Below, piece by piece: positions 39,756-49,052 of a DNA stretch of 64,000 bases. Source of the stretch: Gammaproteobacteria bacterium (GTDB lineage Bacteria; Pseudomonadota; Gammaproteobacteria; Steroidobacterales; Steroidobacteraceae); NCBI GenBank assembly GCA_028293805.1, contig JAQGOC010000236.1, positions 1 to 64,000 on the forward strand. The letters run 5' to 3'. The notes under the pieces are model-generated. The model did no database searches and was not told where the DNA came from. It worked only from the letters and a program-made list of their open reading frames with translations. A program made the position numbers and the translations under genes. Position 1 is the stretch's first letter. Each line of letters begins with the position of its first letter.

Positions 39756-41072
39756 CTACTTCGCGTGCGTAACGTCAGGGCGGCGTTTCTCCGGGAACGC
39801 AGTGATGGGGGGCTTTTCTACTCTTGGCTCAGGAATCAGGCGCGAGCTGCGTTGTCCGGTCACGTAGCTCCACAGCCACTGGATCTGAACCCGCAGACGA
39901 TTCTGCAGTTGGGGCAGGAACATGACGTGCAAGAGCGCCCAGAGCAGCCACGTGGCAACTCCGCTCAAACGCAACCGGCCGCGCTCGAGAATGGCGAAGT
40001 TCCTGCCGACGACCGCCATGTTGCCCCGGTTCCGGTAGCGGAACGTGCGCAGAAAGGGTCGCTGCTGGACGTGTGCGCCGATCACGCCACCGACGAAACG
40101 TCCCTGCTGGATTGCGACTTGCGCCACTCCGGGCAAAGGGTGCCCGTCCTGAATAACCGAAGCCGCATCACCGATCACGAACACCTCCGGATTGGCCTCA
40201 CAATTGAGCCGGGGTCCGACGCTGGCCCGGCCCGCGCGATCTGTCGGCACTCCCAACTGCTTGATTAACGGGGACACCTGCACACCCGCCGTCCACAGGA
40301 CCGTGTTGCTTTCGATCCTTTCCCCGGCAACGACCACCCCACGCTCATCAACGCGCTCGACCATTACGCCGGTCCGAACCTCCACACCCAATTTTCCCAG
40401 CCGTCGTTCCACCTTCTGGGTCAGGCGTTCGCTGAAGCTCGGCAGAACGCGTGGAGCGCCTTCGAGCAGCAGAATCCGCGTGTCGGCTGGGTCAGCATGA
40501 CGGAAATTACGGCGCAAGGTGATGCGCGCCATCTGCGCAATGGAGGCTGCAAGCTCGACGCCCGTCGGGCCAGCGCCGACCAGAATAAAGGTGAGCGCCC
40601 GCGCCCTGGCCTCAGCATCATCCGCCAGTTCCGCCAACTCATACGCGCCGAGAACCCGTGCACGAATGAATTCGGCGTCCGTGAGGGTCTTCAGGCTTGG
40701 CGCGAACTTCGCGAACTCATCGTGCCCGAAGTACGTCGGATGCACGCCAGTTGCAACAACGAGATAGTCGAAGGCTACCGTCCGCGTTGCCAACCCTGGC
40801 GGGGCTACGCGCACCAGCTTCGAAGCGACATCTATCTCGTCAACCTCGCCCATCATGACAGACAGGTTTGCCTGGTGCTTCGCGAGTTGCCGCAGCGGTG
40901 CGGCAACTTCCGCAGGTGCAAGCACCGCGGTAGCCACCTGATAGAGTAGCGGCTGAAAGATGTGATGGTTGCGCCGGTCGATCAGCAGGACCTCGGCATC
41001 GAGGTCCTTGAGCTCACGTGCCGCTGCGACGCCGGCAAACCCGCCACCCAGGATCACGACTCGCGGATGCAT
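39756..41072 (-). CDS. NDH-2 family NAD(P)/FAD oxidoreductase (module B)
   Basis: PRVVILGGGFAGVAAARELKDLDAEVLLIDRRNHHIFQPLLYQVATAVLAPAEVAAPLRQL; paralog of 4272..5639. Confidence 0.9.
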   Translation of the reverse strand: MHPRVVILGGGFAGVAAARELKDLDAEVLLIDRRNHHIFQPLLYQVATAVLAPAEVAAPLRQLAKHQANLSVMMGEVDEIDVASKLVRVAPPGLATRTVAFDYLVVATGVHPTYFGHDEFAKFAPSLKTLTDAEFIRARVLGAYELAELADDAEARARALTFILVGAGPTGVELAASIAQMARITLRRNFRHADPADTRILLLEGAPRVLPSFSERLTQKVERRLGKLGVEVRTGVMVERVDERGVVVAGERIESNTVLWTAGVQVSPLIKQLGVPTDRAGRASVGPRLNCEANPEVFVIGDAASVIQDGHPLPGVAQVAIQQGRFVGGVIGAHVQQRPFLRTFRYRNRGNMAVVGRNFAILERGRLRLSGVATWLLWALLHVMFLPQLQNRLRVQIQWLWSYVTGQRSSRLIPEPRVEKPPITAFPEKRRPDVTHAK

Positions 41073-41086
41073 GGCGATGCCCCCCC

Positions 41087-42028
41087 TCAGCCGCGCTGGG
41101 CACGCAGGCGCAGCAGCCCGAGGAGCACCTCATTTTCGGCCTCCGCAAGTTGCGCCACCGAGCGCTTGCCCGCCTCCTGCAGCACGCCATCGGTCAATGT
41201 CTGTTTTAGCTCCGGCGTGACGCTCGGACTGCCGAGTGCCTTCCACAAGCCAGAGGACATCACAGGCAGCAGGTGCTCGATGAAATGTTGGATACCGCCC
41301 GCGCCACCGCCGAGGTGGAATTGCAGACTCGGGCCCATCACTCCCCAACGAAGTCCGGGGCCCCAGCTAACCGCATCATCCGCGTCAGCCACGCTGAGGA
41401 CGCCCTGCTCGATGAGATACAAGACCTCGCGATAGAGGGCCGCCTGGAGCCGGTTGGCGACATGCCCGGGAACTTCCTTACGCAACAGAATGGCTTTCTT
41501 GCCGATGGCTCTGTAGAACGCCATCGCCTGTTGAATGGCGGCGGGCGATGTCTTCTCGCCTCCGACGACCTCGACCAGCGGAATGACATGCGGAGGGTTG
41601 AAGGGATGTCCGATGACGCAGCGCTCGGGATGCTGGCACTGGGACTGGATGACGCTCATGGTCAGCGACGAGGAGCTCGAGGCGATCAGTGAGTCGGGAG
41701 GCGTCACCGCGTCCATCTCGGCGTACAGTTTGATCTTGAAATCCGGGCGCTCCGGACCATTCTCCTGCACGAAGTCGGCGCTCGCGAGCGCCTTGTGCAT
41801 GTCCGCGGTGAAGCTCAAACGAGTGCGCGCAGCATTGGACGCTAGACCAATGCTCGTCAGGAGCTTCCAGGCATCATCGACATACTTGCGCAGGTTGAAT
41901 TCCGCGTTCGGCGCGGGATCCGTCGCGATGACATCGAAGCCGCGCGCCAGGTACAAGGCCGCCCAGCTTGCGCCGATCACTCCGGTGCCGACGATGGCAA
42001 TACGGCGAACAGGTTTTTCAAAGGACAT
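41087..42028 (-). CDS. 3-hydroxyacyl-CoA / carnitine dehydrogenase-like (module B)
   Basis: MSFEKPVRRIAIVGTGVIGASWAALYLARGFDVIATDPAPNAEFNLRKYVDDAW; same length as 795..1736. Confidence 0.92.
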   Translation of the reverse strand: MSFEKPVRRIAIVGTGVIGASWAALYLARGFDVIATDPAPNAEFNLRKYVDDAWKLLTSIGLASNAARTRLSFTADMHKALASADFVQENGPERPDFKIKLYAEMDAVTPPDSLIASSSSSLTMSVIQSQCQHPERCVIGHPFNPPHVIPLVEVVGGEKTSPAAIQQAMAFYRAIGKKAILLRKEVPGHVANRLQAALYREVLYLIEQGVLSVADADDAVSWGPGLRWGVMGPSLQFHLGGGAGGIQHFIEHLLPVMSSGLWKALGSPSVTPELKQTLTDGVLQEAGKRSVAQLAEAENEVLLGLLRLRAQRG

Positions 42029-42030
42029 GA

Positions 42031-42963
42031 TTACTTCTCCTGTGAGGAAATTTCAGCGTAGGCGATCCCGGTCAGGTTTCCCTGCGCCATGGCCAGCGTC
42101 TGTTTGTTCGAGCCGTCGAGATGGGCCGAATAGACCGAACCGCCCAGATCGGTCACGAACATCCGGCTGCCGGGCAGATCCAGTGCAATGCCGATTCCCT
42201 CCATGAGACCGCCGAGCACAATTTGCTGCTGGAGCTTGCCGTCGATTCGTGTGCGATTCACGGTGTTACCGCGCGGCGGGTCGCCCCGATCGGTCCAATA
42301 CAGGAAGCGATTCGTCAGATCCAACTCAAGATCTATCGGCTCCGGAAGGCCATCGAACAACAGGGTAACGTCGGTACGATTTGCCGGCGTCTGGCCTGCA
42401 GGTATCCCGATACCCGCGCGAAAGATACGACCGTGTTCCGCGTTATCGGCGCCTTTTTGCGTCCAGTAGAAGTGTCCCCGTTGCGCATCGACAGTGATCC
42501 CAACACACCAGTTCGATGGATTGCTGCGATCGGCATCGCCCCGGCCCGTCTCGATCAGTGTCTCCATGCTCGAGCCATCGAGATTCGCGCACATGACCCG
42601 CATGCCTTCGCGATCGGACCAGTAGAGCTTTTTGTTCGTCCTATCCAGGTGTATCTGCTTCGGGGTAAATGTGGCCCCTTCCGGAATGATGGTCTTACGG
42701 TTGCCTCCGTCGAGATCCGCCCGCTCGATCTTGCCGTCGTTACGGCTTGGAACTCCCATGTCACTCCAATAGAGATGTCCCGCCTCGGTATCTACCGCGA
42801 TGCCGTCCGGAAGACGGCATCCGGTGACCAGATTCCTGGAATCCGAGCCGACTGGATTCATCGAGAAGACACGACCACCGCTCGCGTCGAGAACGAACAG
42901 GCGGCCTACCTTCGGTCCTGCTGCGGATGCGCGCGTTTGCTTTGACGCGGATGACTGGCTCAT
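42031..42963 (-). CDS. YWTD beta-propeller protein (module B)
   Basis: LYWSDMG, LYWSDREGMRV, FYWTQKGADN, LYWTDRGDPPRGNTVNR. Confidence 0.87.
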   Translation of the reverse strand: MSQSSASKQTRASAAGPKVGRLFVLDASGGRVFSMNPVGSDSRNLVTGCRLPDGIAVDTEAGHLYWSDMGVPSRNDGKIERADLDGGNRKTIIPEGATFTPKQIHLDRTNKKLYWSDREGMRVMCANLDGSSMETLIETGRGDADRSNPSNWCVGITVDAQRGHFYWTQKGADNAEHGRIFRAGIGIPAGQTPANRTDVTLLFDGLPEPIDLELDLTNRFLYWTDRGDPPRGNTVNRTRIDGKLQQQIVLGGLMEGIGIALDLPGSRMFVTDLGGSVYSAHLDGSNKQTLAMAQGNLTGIAYAEISSQEK

Positions 42964-44183
42964 GATTTCCTCGCGGAGTGAGGCACAGCACCGCTCGCCC
43001 GCAGGCGGTCGATTTCCGCGGCGCTGAACCCGAGTTGAGTGAGAACCTGCTCGCCGTGCTCGCCGATCTCCGGGGCGCGCCGGGCGGGTACCTTGGTGAT
43101 CCCTTGTATCTGGATTGGGCTGCTGATCGTGGTCGTCAGCTTTCCTCCAGCATCCGCCAGCGGCACGACGATATCGTTGTCCGCCAACTGAGGGTCCTTG
43201 ACCACCTCACCCGGTGCTCGCACGATCCCGTATGTGAGATGGGCCTTGTCGAATGCCGCGCGCCAATGGGCCATCGGTTGCGAGCCGAACACTGCATCGA
43301 GCACTGCGGTGAGCTGAGCCGAGTTCGCGGCCTGCTTCCCTGGGTCCGCGAACCGCTCATCCGTCAGCAGATCGGGGCGCGCGATGGCACCGGACAACGC
43401 TTGCCACTTGTCAGGTGTGAGAACGATGACGAACCATTGGTCATCGGCAGCCCGATACACGTTGAAAGTCGCGTTCGGCGGCTTCAGCCGATCGTGCAAT
43501 GGGAAAAACGTGGCGTCGCAAAGAGCAGCCTGAATGGAAACACCACTAGCCCAAACGCCGCTGGCGAGAAGCGAGGTGGTGACGTATGAGCCCTGTCCCG
43601 TCCGCTCGCGCCGGTATAGCCCCGTAACGATCGCGGCATACAGGTTTGCGGCGGTAGCGTGATCCCCGCTACCAGTCACCGGTAGTGTTGGTGGGGCACC
43701 GGCGTCCCGCGTCAGAGAAAGCAAGCCGCTTCGAGCCCAGTATGCCGTGATGTCAAAGCCAGGGAGGTCGGCGTCAGGGCCCTTCTCGCCATAGCCTGTG
43801 ACGTCCGCGTAGATGAGGCGGGAATTCCATTGCACCACATCCTCGTAGGCCAGGTTGAGTCGCTTGCGCGCCGGATGTGGCGTGTTGACGATCAGTACGT
43901 CCGCCCACTTTACGAGCCGTTGCAGGACCTCGGTGGCGCGCGGTGATTTCAGATCGAGCGCCAGGCCGCGCTTGTTGCGATTATTCAGGTGCCAGGGATA
44001 GTTATCCTTGGCGCGCGGTTGCGGCGGGATCTTGTACCCTATTCTCCACAGATCGCCGGTCGGCGGTTCGACTTTGATCACGTCGGCGCCAAAATCGGAG
44101 AGGATGACCGCAGCGCCCGGACCTGCGATGAAACTCGCAAGATCCACGACCTTCAGTCCCGAAAAGATGTTGTCGGCTGTCAT
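42960..44183 (-). CDS. CaiB/BaiF CoA-transferase, canonical form (module B)
   Basis: LKVVDLASFIAGPGAAVILSDFGADVIKVEPPTGDLWR; LPGFDITAYWARSG. Confidence 0.93.
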   Translation of the reverse strand: MTADNIFSGLKVVDLASFIAGPGAAVILSDFGADVIKVEPPTGDLWRIGYKIPPQPRAKDNYPWHLNNRNKRGLALDLKSPRATEVLQRLVKWADVLIVNTPHPARKRLNLAYEDVVQWNSRLIYADVTGYGEKGPDADLPGFDITAYWARSGLLSLTRDAGAPPTLPVTGSGDHATAANLYAAIVTGLYRRERTGQGSYVTTSLLASGVWASGVSIQAALCDATFFPLHDRLKPPNATFNVYRAADDQWFVIVLTPDKWQALSGAIARPDLLTDERFADPGKQAANSAQLTAVLDAVFGSQPMAHWRAAFDKAHLTYGIVRAPGEVVKDPQLADNDIVVPLADAGGKLTTTISSPIQIQGITKVPARRAPEIGEHGEQVLTQLGFSAAEIDRLRASGAVPHSARKS

Positions 44184-44215
44184 GAATGACTCCAGAAATA
44201 GCGGGTCGCTTGGAT

Positions 44216-45022
44216 TCAGCGGCCCTGGAAGCGCGGCGGACGCTTGGCAAGGAAAGCCGCCGTACCTTCCGTTTTATCGGCCGTGGCAGCGCAGATGGCG
44301 AACAGGGAAGCCTCGAGCAATAGCCCGGCGGACTGGCTCGTCTCCAGGCCCTTGTTGACCGCCTCGAGCGCGAAACGCACGGCGACCGGGGCATTCGCCA
44401 GGATCTGTGCCAGGATTGCCTCACAGCGTGCGAGCAGGTCCGCGGCGGGCACCACTTCATTCACGAGCCCCATGCGCCAGGCCTCCTGCGCGGTGATCAT
44501 TTCGCCGGAAAGGATGAGCTGCAGCGCGCGACCCTTGCCGACGAGCCGGGGCAATCGTTGCGTTCCTCCAGCTCCCGGGGGAATTCCCAACCGGACCTCG
44601 GGCTGACCGAACTTCGCGTGTTCCGCCGCCACCCTGATGGTGCAGGCCATCGCGGTCTCGCAGCCTCCACCGAGGGCAAAACCGTTCACCGCCGCGATGA
44701 CCGGCTTGCCCACATTCTCGATCAGGTCGAGGACCGCCTGTCCGCTGCGGGTTGACTTCTCCGCGTCCAGCGCTGTTGCGCGGGCGAGCTCGCTGATGTC
44801 CTCCCCGGCGATGAATGCCTTGTCGCCGGCTCCCGTAAGAATGGCTCCGCGCACAGCATCATCATCCCGCACGCGCTCGAAAGCGGTCTTCAGGTCGTCC
44901 CACGCGCCTTGATTCAACGCGTTGAGAACCTTGGGGCGATTGAGAGTCACATAGGCGATGGGTCCGCGCTTCTCGTAGAGAACATTTTCGAGTTCGGCTG
45001 GTGGTATTGCTGGGGAAATCAT
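44216..45022 (-). CDS. enoyl-CoA hydratase/isomerase
   Basis: IAYVTLNRPKVLNALNQ; VIAAVNGFALGGGCETAMACTIRVAAEHAKFGQPEVRLGIPPGAGGTQRLPRLVG. Confidence 0.93.
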   Translation of the reverse strand: MISPAIPPAELENVLYEKRGPIAYVTLNRPKVLNALNQGAWDDLKTAFERVRDDDAVRGAILTGAGDKAFIAGEDISELARATALDAEKSTRSGQAVLDLIENVGKPVIAAVNGFALGGGCETAMACTIRVAAEHAKFGQPEVRLGIPPGAGGTQRLPRLVGKGRALQLILSGEMITAQEAWRMGLVNEVVPAADLLARCEAILAQILANAPVAVRFALEAVNKGLETSQSAGLLLEASLFAICAATADKTEGTAAFLAKRPPRFQGR

Positions 45023-45072
45023 TAGCGAGTCTCCGGTGGATCGGCAGGCACGTGATGGTTCCGGGCGGCCCG

Positions 45073-46287
45073 TTACAGGAAGGCGCTGAGCCCGGTCGCA
45101 GCCTTGCCGACGATCAGGTTCTGCATCTGATACGTGCCCTCGTAGGAATAGAGAGCCTCGGAATCTGCGAAGAAACGGGCGACGTCATAGTCGAGCGAAA
45201 TGCCGTTGCCGCCGCACAATTCACGGGCCCAGGCCACGGTCTCGCGCATCCGCGCCGTCGTGAATGCTTTGGAGAGCGCGGCGTGCGCGTCAGTCATCTT
45301 GCCTTCGGCTTGTAGCTGCGCCATGCGACCCACCATGCATTGGCAGGACGTGACGTTGGCGAGCATCCTGGCTATGAGGTCTTGTACGAGTTGGAAGGAG
45401 GCGATCGGCCTGCCGAACTGCATGCGCTCCTGAGCGTACTTCACGGCATGCTCATAGGCGCCCATCTGGCATCCGGTTGCTTCCCACGCCACGAGAAAGC
45501 GCGTCATGCGCAAGACCCTGGCCGCATCGCGGAAGGAGCTGTCCTGCTGCAGCCGGTTCGCCTCGGGTATTCTGCAGTTATCCAGAGTGATCAAGCCATT
45601 TTGCACGACCTTCAGCGCGATCTTGTTCTGGATCTTCTCGACACTGAAACCCGGAGTGGATTTGTTTTCGACAATGAAGGCCTTGACCTGATTATCGGCC
45701 AGGTCGCGTGCCCAGATGACCGACACATCGCACCAGGGGGCGTTGCCGATCCATTTCTTCTGGCCGTTCAAGATCCAGCTGTCGCCTGCCCGTTTTGCGG
45801 TCGTCGTCAGCCCGCCGCTCGCGCCGGAACCCACCAGCGGCTCGGTCAAGCCGAAACAGCCGATCTTCTCCATGCGCGCCATCGGCGGCAGCCACTGTCT
45901 CTTTTGCTCTTCCGAGCCACCGAGATAGATGGAGCCCATCGCAAGCCCACTATGGACGCCGACGAACGTCGCGATCGAAGCATCGAAGCGCGCCAGTTCC
46001 ATCGCGATGAGTCCGAACAGCAGTGCGCTGCCACCGCGGCATTCATAGCCCTGCATCCCCGCGCCCATGACGTTCAGCTCTTTGAGAGCCGGCAGGATGC
46101 CGAAGGGGAACGCATCCTCAGCCCAGTACTTATTGATGATCGGTGCGACCTTGCTCTGCATGAACTCGCGCACCTGCTTGAGCGTCGCGCGCTCGTCCGC
46201 AGGAAGCGTCTCGGCCAATTCATAGAAATCCACATTCGGGGCCGGCAGCGGTTTGCGCTGTTTGATGTCTGCGGGCTGGGTTGTCAT
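45073..46287 (-). CDS. acyl-CoA dehydrogenase (glutaryl-CoA dehydrogenase-like)
   Basis: FGLTEPLVGSGASGGLTTTAKRAGDSWILNGQKKWIGNA; ARELCGGNGISLDYDVARFFADSEALYSYEGTYQMQNLIVGKAATG. Confidence 0.92.
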   Translation of the reverse strand: MTTQPADIKQRKPLPAPNVDFYELAETLPADERATLKQVREFMQSKVAPIINKYWAEDAFPFGILPALKELNVMGAGMQGYECRGGSALLFGLIAMELARFDASIATFVGVHSGLAMGSIYLGGSEEQKRQWLPPMARMEKIGCFGLTEPLVGSGASGGLTTTAKRAGDSWILNGQKKWIGNAPWCDVSVIWARDLADNQVKAFIVENKSTPGFSVEKIQNKIALKVVQNGLITLDNCRIPEANRLQQDSSFRDAARVLRMTRFLVAWEATGCQMGAYEHAVKYAQERMQFGRPIASFQLVQDLIARMLANVTSCQCMVGRMAQLQAEGKMTDAHAALSKAFTTARMRETVAWARELCGGNGISLDYDVARFFADSEALYSYEGTYQMQNLIVGKAATGLSAFL

Positions 46288-46303
46288 TTAGGGCCTCTCC
46301 ATA

Positions 46304-46994
46304 TCAGCGTAGAAGGTTGACTTTTGCCAGATCGATCAACTGCGCGGCGCGGCCACCCAACACCGCCTTGAGCATGAACCCACCGAAGTGATGCGCCTTG
46401 TCGAATGTCGTCACGGGCGGCATGACGAGCTTCTGGTCCTCGCTCCCGACGTCCACGAGCACCGGCCGTCATGCTCGAGTGCGGCTCGCACGGCTGCGTG
46501 CAGATCCTCGGGTTTCTCGACGCGAGTCCCCTTGATTCCGGCTGCGAAAGCGTGCGCCGGCGACGACTGGAGCAGCCGCCGGGCTGGGAGCTGCGAAGTT
46601 GCGCGTCTGGAAGATGCTGCCGATTTTCTTGGGAAATCCCCGGATCCAAGCGCGCGCCAGCGCGGCGTCGTTGTCCGCGAAGACAAATGGACAAAACCTC
46701 ACGGGTTGCTGATTCCAGGCGACATCGATGAGTACAAAGGCCTCTGTACTGATAACGCGCGGGATTCAGGTACTCGTCGTGACCTGCCGTGAATTGCCAG
46801 TCGAGAAGCATCACGCAGGCGTGTCCGTTGCGCTGGGGATCGGGGCTCAAGCCCTGGGGGAGCATGCTGGCGGTAACCTTCGGGTCGGCCCAGAACTCAA
46901 CGGCCGGCACGTCGCTCGAGCAATGCCACAGTCGCGGTGGGTCGATGGCGGCCCGACCCAGGGGCGAGCGCGGCACGTTGTAGCCTTTGAGCAT
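46304..46994 (-). pseudogene. chimeric remnant: acetoacetate decarboxylase-family N-terminal part joined to TPP-enzyme C-terminal part
   Basis: MLKGYNVPRSPLGRAAIDPPRLWHC...VEFWADPKVTASMLPQGLSPDP...LLDWQFTAGHDEYLNPARYQY ... ADNDAALARAWIRGFPKKIGSIFQTRNFAAPS, then RVEKPEDLHAAVRAALEHDG and VLVDVGSEDQKLVMPPVTTFDKAHHFGGFMLKAVLGGRAAQLIDLAKVNLLR*. Confidence 0.75.
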
Positions 46995-47161
46995 TGGGAC
47001 TCCTTGCGCGGTGGGCGCATTCGCAACGGCCGACTGCTGTTGCACGCCACTGATAATCCATGGAAGGCCGGGGCGGCGACTTGGAAATAAGCGACCTGGT
47101 TTTGTCGAAGCCTGCGGTGTTAAGAGCCGGACGATATTTTCGGCTGCCGGAGCAGTACACA

Positions 47162-47804
47162 ATGTCAGCCCCGATCTGCATCCAACCAACAGTTCAAATG
47201 ATTTCGATACTCGTCTCCGCCGGAATCTTCGGAATCACCATCGCGGTCATTCTCGGCCTACGCAAGCTGCCGCAAGGCGCGCGTATACCTTTCGACGTTG
47301 TCTGCCTGCTCGCGGCGAGCCTGGTGCTCAATGAGCATCACATAACGCCAATCGCGCTGCCCGCCATGGGATCACTGAATGCGCCCGCAATGTGGCTGCG
47401 CGCGTTTGCGGTGACATGGTGGCTCTTGAGTGCCCGCGTGATAGTTGCCATTCTGTATTTCGCGCTCCACCACGATCGCAAATCGCGTGAGCGGCGAGGT
47501 TGCGCGACGCCTGGGCAATCTAGGGGCAGGTGACTACATTGGCGAAGTCTGCCTACCTACGGGTGCGCCGCACGCCGCGACAGCCCGAGCCCGAACGCAC
47601 TGCTACATCCATCATCTTTCACGCGATGCAATAGCGCCGCTGCTCGCGGCCAACGCGGATCTGGCGGCCGCCTTCGACAAATCCGCGCGCCGTGGCCTGG
47701 ATCTCCTGAATCGAACCGTAGCCGTGCGGGCGACGGAAAGCGTGGGCCCCAGCAGTCAGCTATTGCAACGGATACGCGCGTTCTTCCGCTTCAACGCTGC
47801 ATAG
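47162..47804 (+). pseudogene. MscS-type channel with C-terminal cyclic-nucleotide-binding domain, internal deletion
   Basis: N-terminal TM part ...MWLRAFAVTWWLLSARVIVAILYFALHHDRKSRE joins, out of frame, VARRLGNLGAGDYIGEVCLPTGAPHAATARARTHCYIHHLSRDAIAPLLAANADLAAAFDKS; the MscS pore/beta domain is absent. Confidence 0.7.
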
Positions 47805-47819
47805 CCGGTACCAGCGGGC

Positions 47820-48371
47820 GTGTTGCAGGACGATGCAAAATCTGCGCAGGATGTTCCAATCCCGCGCGCCACCTTGCGTGACACCCTGCCTCCCAAGATG
47901 GTGACCCGCAATGACAGACTTCTGGCACACAACGAGGAACCCCCGCTGGGCTCACACCTTGTCAGTCCGCGCCTCTGCTTTGCCCATCACGGCATCTACG
48001 TCGGCGGCGGCAGAATCATTCACTACGGGGGCTTCGGGCATCGCCTGCTGCGGGGACCGGTGGAAGAGATTTCTCTTGCTCGTTTCACGGGTGGACGACG
48101 CACCTGGGTCAGAACCCACGAGCTGCCTCGCTTCGCGTGCCCTGACGTGATTCGCCGCGCTCGTTCCCGTGTAGGTGAGAACCGTTATCGCGTGTTAAGC
48201 AACAACTGTGAGCACTTCTGCGAGTGGTGTTTACAGGGGGAGCACCGTAGTTATCAGGTCGAAAGCTTTTGCGCAGTCCCGCAGGCAGCGCTGCGCAGTA
48301 TTCGCGTGGCTGTTGCGGGAGTTCTCAGCGTTCAGCCGTTGCACATTCGAGCCGAGGGCGATCCATTCTAG
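47820..48371 (+). CDS. LRAT-domain protein
   Basis: LCFAHHGIYVGGGRIIHYGG ... RYRVLSNNCEHFCEWCLQGEHRSYQV (LRAT His and NCEHF motifs). Confidence 0.85.
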   Translation: MLQDDAKSAQDVPIPRATLRDTLPPKMVTRNDRLLAHNEEPPLGSHLVSPRLCFAHHGIYVGGGRIIHYGGFGHRLLRGPVEEISLARFTGGRRTWVRTHELPRFACPDVIRRARSRVGENRYRVLSNNCEHFCEWCLQGEHRSYQVESFCAVPQAALRSIRVAVAGVLSVQPLHIRAEGDPF

Positions 48372-48423
48372 AGCCCCCAGCGTGCTGCGCGCACCCCCCT
48401 TGCGTCCGCAGCACGCTTCCTTT

Positions 48424-48458
48424 CGGCCGGCGACCTCAGGTTCGCCGGCCGTTTTTTT
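48424..48458 (+). terminator. rho-independent terminator
   Basis: CGGCCGGCGA-CCTCAGGT-TCGCCGGCCG followed by a T run, about 50 nt after the LRAT stop. Confidence 0.8.
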
Positions 48459-48549
48459 AACCTGCAGTCCGACTGACACGCCATATGCCTATTTGACAAG
48501 TTGTCAGGCGCTTCCTTCAAGACCCACACAGTGTCGCTCGAAAACTTCC

Positions 48550-49052
48550 AACCGTCACTTCCTCGACGTGACCTGCGGATACACGTTTGAGCACGCTCGT
48601 TGGAGTCCCCGCATTGGGTTGCAGGTCGATCTGGCCTCCGGCGATCGACGTCGCGAAGATCGGACGATCGGAACCTTCAATCCGCTGTTCCCCAACGCGT
48701 AACTACTTCACGCTGATGAGCACTCCAACGTACGCGAACCTCATTCACCTGCGGCCGTCGTTCGAATTGGGACCCGTGCACAACCTAAAGCTCATCGCTA
48801 GACTGGGCCTGCAATGGCGTCAGACGACGGAAGACGCTGTCTATGTGAGACCGAACAGAGCCGCTCCGGGGTACAGCGGGACTGCCAGGTCATTGGACCG
48901 GGGTTTATGAGCAGCTGCGTGCGGAATGGCAGATCAACCGCAACTGGGCCGCCGCAGTCGAAGGGGTCCAGTATGAGGTGGGCGATGTGCTCCGGCGAGC
49001 CGGAGGGATGAATGCGAACTATGTGAACGTCGAGCTGCGATTCGGGTGGTGA
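48550..49052 (+). pseudogene. alginate-export (AlgE-like) porin C-terminal remnant with frameshifts
   Basis: YTFEHARWSPRIGLQVDLASGDRR..DRTIGTFNPLFPN / NYFTLMSTPTYANLIHLRPSFELGPVHNLKLIARLGLQWRQTTEDAVYVRPN / YEQLRAEWQINRNWAAAVEGVQYEVGDVLRRAGGMNANYVNVELRFGW* in successive frames. Confidence 0.75.
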
